64,000 nucleotides of DNA, from contig NZ_CP004393.1 of the NCBI RefSeq assembly GCF_000819565.1, positions 2,790,001-2,854,000 on the forward strand. Direction: 5' to 3'. Shown here piece after piece: positions 62,977 through 64,000 of this stretch. The position numbers and the translations under genes were made by a program. Source of the stretch: Celeribacter indicus. GTDB lineage: Bacteria; Pseudomonadota; Alphaproteobacteria; Rhodobacterales; Rhodobacteraceae. How positions within the stretch are numbered: the first letter of the stretch is position 1; the number at the start of each line of letters is the position of its first letter. Below the pieces are notes generated by a model. The model saw only the letters and a program-made list of their open reading frames with translations, had not been told where the DNA came from and made no database searches.

Positions 62977-64000
62977 TCAGGATTGGTCGAGGGTGACGAC
63001 GAGGTTGCCGCTTCGATGCACGCGGGCGCGCGCGCCGGGCGGCACGACCAGCGTGGAGACCGGCTCCTCGATGATCGCGGGCCCCTCCACCTCGGATCCG
63101 GGCCCCATGAGAGCGCGGGTATAGACGGCGGCCGCGACGCTCTCGCTGCCGAACCGGACCTGCCGCAGGCCCTTCCGCGCCTCCGGCAGCGTGCCGCCGG
63201 ACGGCGGGGCAAGCAGCCCCGCCGCGTCCGAGGCCGGGGATTGCACCGAGACGCGGATGTTCATGATCTCGATCTCCGAGTCCGGCAGCCGCTGGAAGAC
63301 GCGGCGATATTCCGCCTCGAACCGCTCCCGGATCACCGGCAGGGATGCGGCATCGAAGGGGCCCGAGGGCAGATCGACGACGAGTTCGAAGCCCTGCCCG
63401 ACATAGCGGATATCGGCGGCGCGCCGGATCGCCGGCTGCGGCGCGGCGCCCGTCGCGCGGCTGACGGCGGTCGCATCCTCCTCGAGGGCGCGATACTCCG
63501 CCTCGAAGGCGTCCCAGTCGAGCTCGTTCAGCGGTGTCGCCACCGAGAGGGAGCGGTCGACGCGCACCGGCGCCACGAGCAGGCCACTGGCCGAGGCGAC
63601 ACCGGCCGAGGGCGGGCAGATCACCTCCCGGATGCCCAGCTTGCCGGCGACCGCACAGCCGTGCAGCGGCCCGCCGCCGCCGGTGGCGAGCAGCGCGTAG
63701 CGGCGCGGATCCTTGCCGTTTTCCGCGATATGCATCCGCGCGGCGCTCACCATGTTCTCGTTCACCACGTCATAGATGCCCCAGGCCAGTTCCTCGACCC
63801 CGAGGCCGGTCGCCTCGCACAGCGGCGCGAAGGCGTCGCGCGCGATTTCCGGGCTGATCGCGATGGTCCCGTTGGCGAAGGTCTCGGGATCGAGATAGCC
63901 CAGCAGCAGCGTGGCATCGGTCACGGTCGGATCGGTCCCGCCACGGCCGTAGCAGGCCGGGCCCGGCGTCGATCCGGCGCTCCGCGGACCGACCTTCAGC
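62977..64000 (-). CDS. hyuA: Hydantoinase/oxoprolinase subunit A, operon 2 (5' end outside window)
   Basis: The visible part is about 340 residues, open to base 64000; the N-terminal ATP-binding motif is outside. LKVGPRSAGSTPGPACYGRGG, LATGGGGPLHGCAVAGKLGI and the C-terminal IRYVGQGFELVVDLP region mark HyuA/OplA. The ATG at 63924 is internal to the domain, so it is not the start. It works with the HyuB that follows. In combination with the DUF4392 and racemase-fold genes it could open 5-oxoproline or a hydantoin. Confidence 0.88.
   Translation of the reverse strand, partial: LKVGPRSAGSTPGPACYGRGGTDPTVTDATLLLGYLDPETFANGTIAISPEIARDAFAPLCEATGLGVEELAWGIYDVVNENMVSAARMHIAENGKDPRRYALLATGGGGPLHGCAVAGKLGIREVICPPSAGVASASGLLVAPVRVDRSLSVATPLNELDWDAFEAEYRALEEDATAVSRATGAAPQPAIRRAADIRYVGQGFELVVDLPSGPFDAASLPVIRERFEAEYRRVFQRLPDSEIEIMNIRVSVQSPASDAAGLLAPPSGGTLPEARKGLRQVRFGSESVAAAVYTRALMGPGSEVEGPAIIEEPVSTLVVPPGARARVHRSGNLVVTLDQS

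Noticed and set aside
1..64000. CRISPR arrays, tRNA or rRNA genes, plasmid replication or conjugation genes
   Set aside because: No regular short repeats with spacers, no cloverleaf candidates, no repABC or tra motifs were seen in either strand.

Overview
The window is high-GC DNA whose gene families point to an alphaproteobacterium, most likely Rhodobacterales. The evidence is a BioR-type GntR regulator with its TTATCTATAA sites in front of bioY-bioB, a full-length cyclic beta-1,2-glucan synthase, tripartite TRAP transporters, and several small families known only from alphaproteobacteria. This assignment rests on family content alone; no rRNA, tRNA, origin, CRISPR array or intact insertion sequence is visible.

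Left quarter (1-25.0 kb), an accessory or stress-like region. It holds two diverged copies of a module. Copy A (1-4.4 kb) has a seven-repeat cysteine-rich exported protein, a small single-span membrane protein, an RhlE-like helicase, a cold-shock protein and a fatty acid desaturase. Copy B (18.3-23.9 kb) has a second desaturase, a truncated hflK, a PAG-type small protein, a transglutaminase-like protein, the second cysteine-repeat protein and the second membrane protein. Between the copies lie a hypothetical gene, a 43-residue lysine-rich ORF, the 8.6-kb cyclic glucan synthase, a transglutaminase-like protein, an SLC13 permease with RCK_C domains and a Crp/Fnr regulator. The paralogous copies, the C-terminus fused to antisense hflK and the leftover gene tail at 1175-1297 all suggest repeated recombination.

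Middle (25.7-43.8 kb), nitrogen-compound catabolism. A hyuA-hyuB-FAD oxidoreductase operon, coupled by ATGA overlaps, is divergent from a LysR gene. Next comes a peptide/opine-type ABC importer that includes a permease-ATPase fusion, divergent from a second LysR gene. Then follows an operon for a three-subunit iron-sulfur/FAD amine (opine or hydroxyproline type) dehydrogenase with an enolase-superfamily dehydratase and a D-2-hydroxyacid dehydrogenase. Together they look like uptake and oxidation of an N-substituted amino acid followed by processing of the carbon skeleton.

44.3-50.3 kb: an extra FtsH protease, then bioR and the biotin block bioY-bioB-MOSC-pdxY, with BioR sites before bioR and before bioY.

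50.6-64 kb: a second catabolic island. An IclR regulator sits with an isochorismatase-fold amidase. Divergent from them are a TRAP transporter, a single-cysteine Asp/Glu-racemase-fold enzyme and a D-glutamate-cyclase-like (DUF4392) protein. A second TRAP transporter and a two-cysteine racemase/maleate-isomerase-like enzyme follow. On the opposite strand, a second hyuA-hyuB pair runs off the window. An AT-rich palindrome recurs in front of both TRAP operons and is the best candidate for the IclR operator. The enzyme set fits ATP-dependent opening of a lactam or hydantoin ring with linked amidase and racemase steps, and its substrate cannot be read from sequence.
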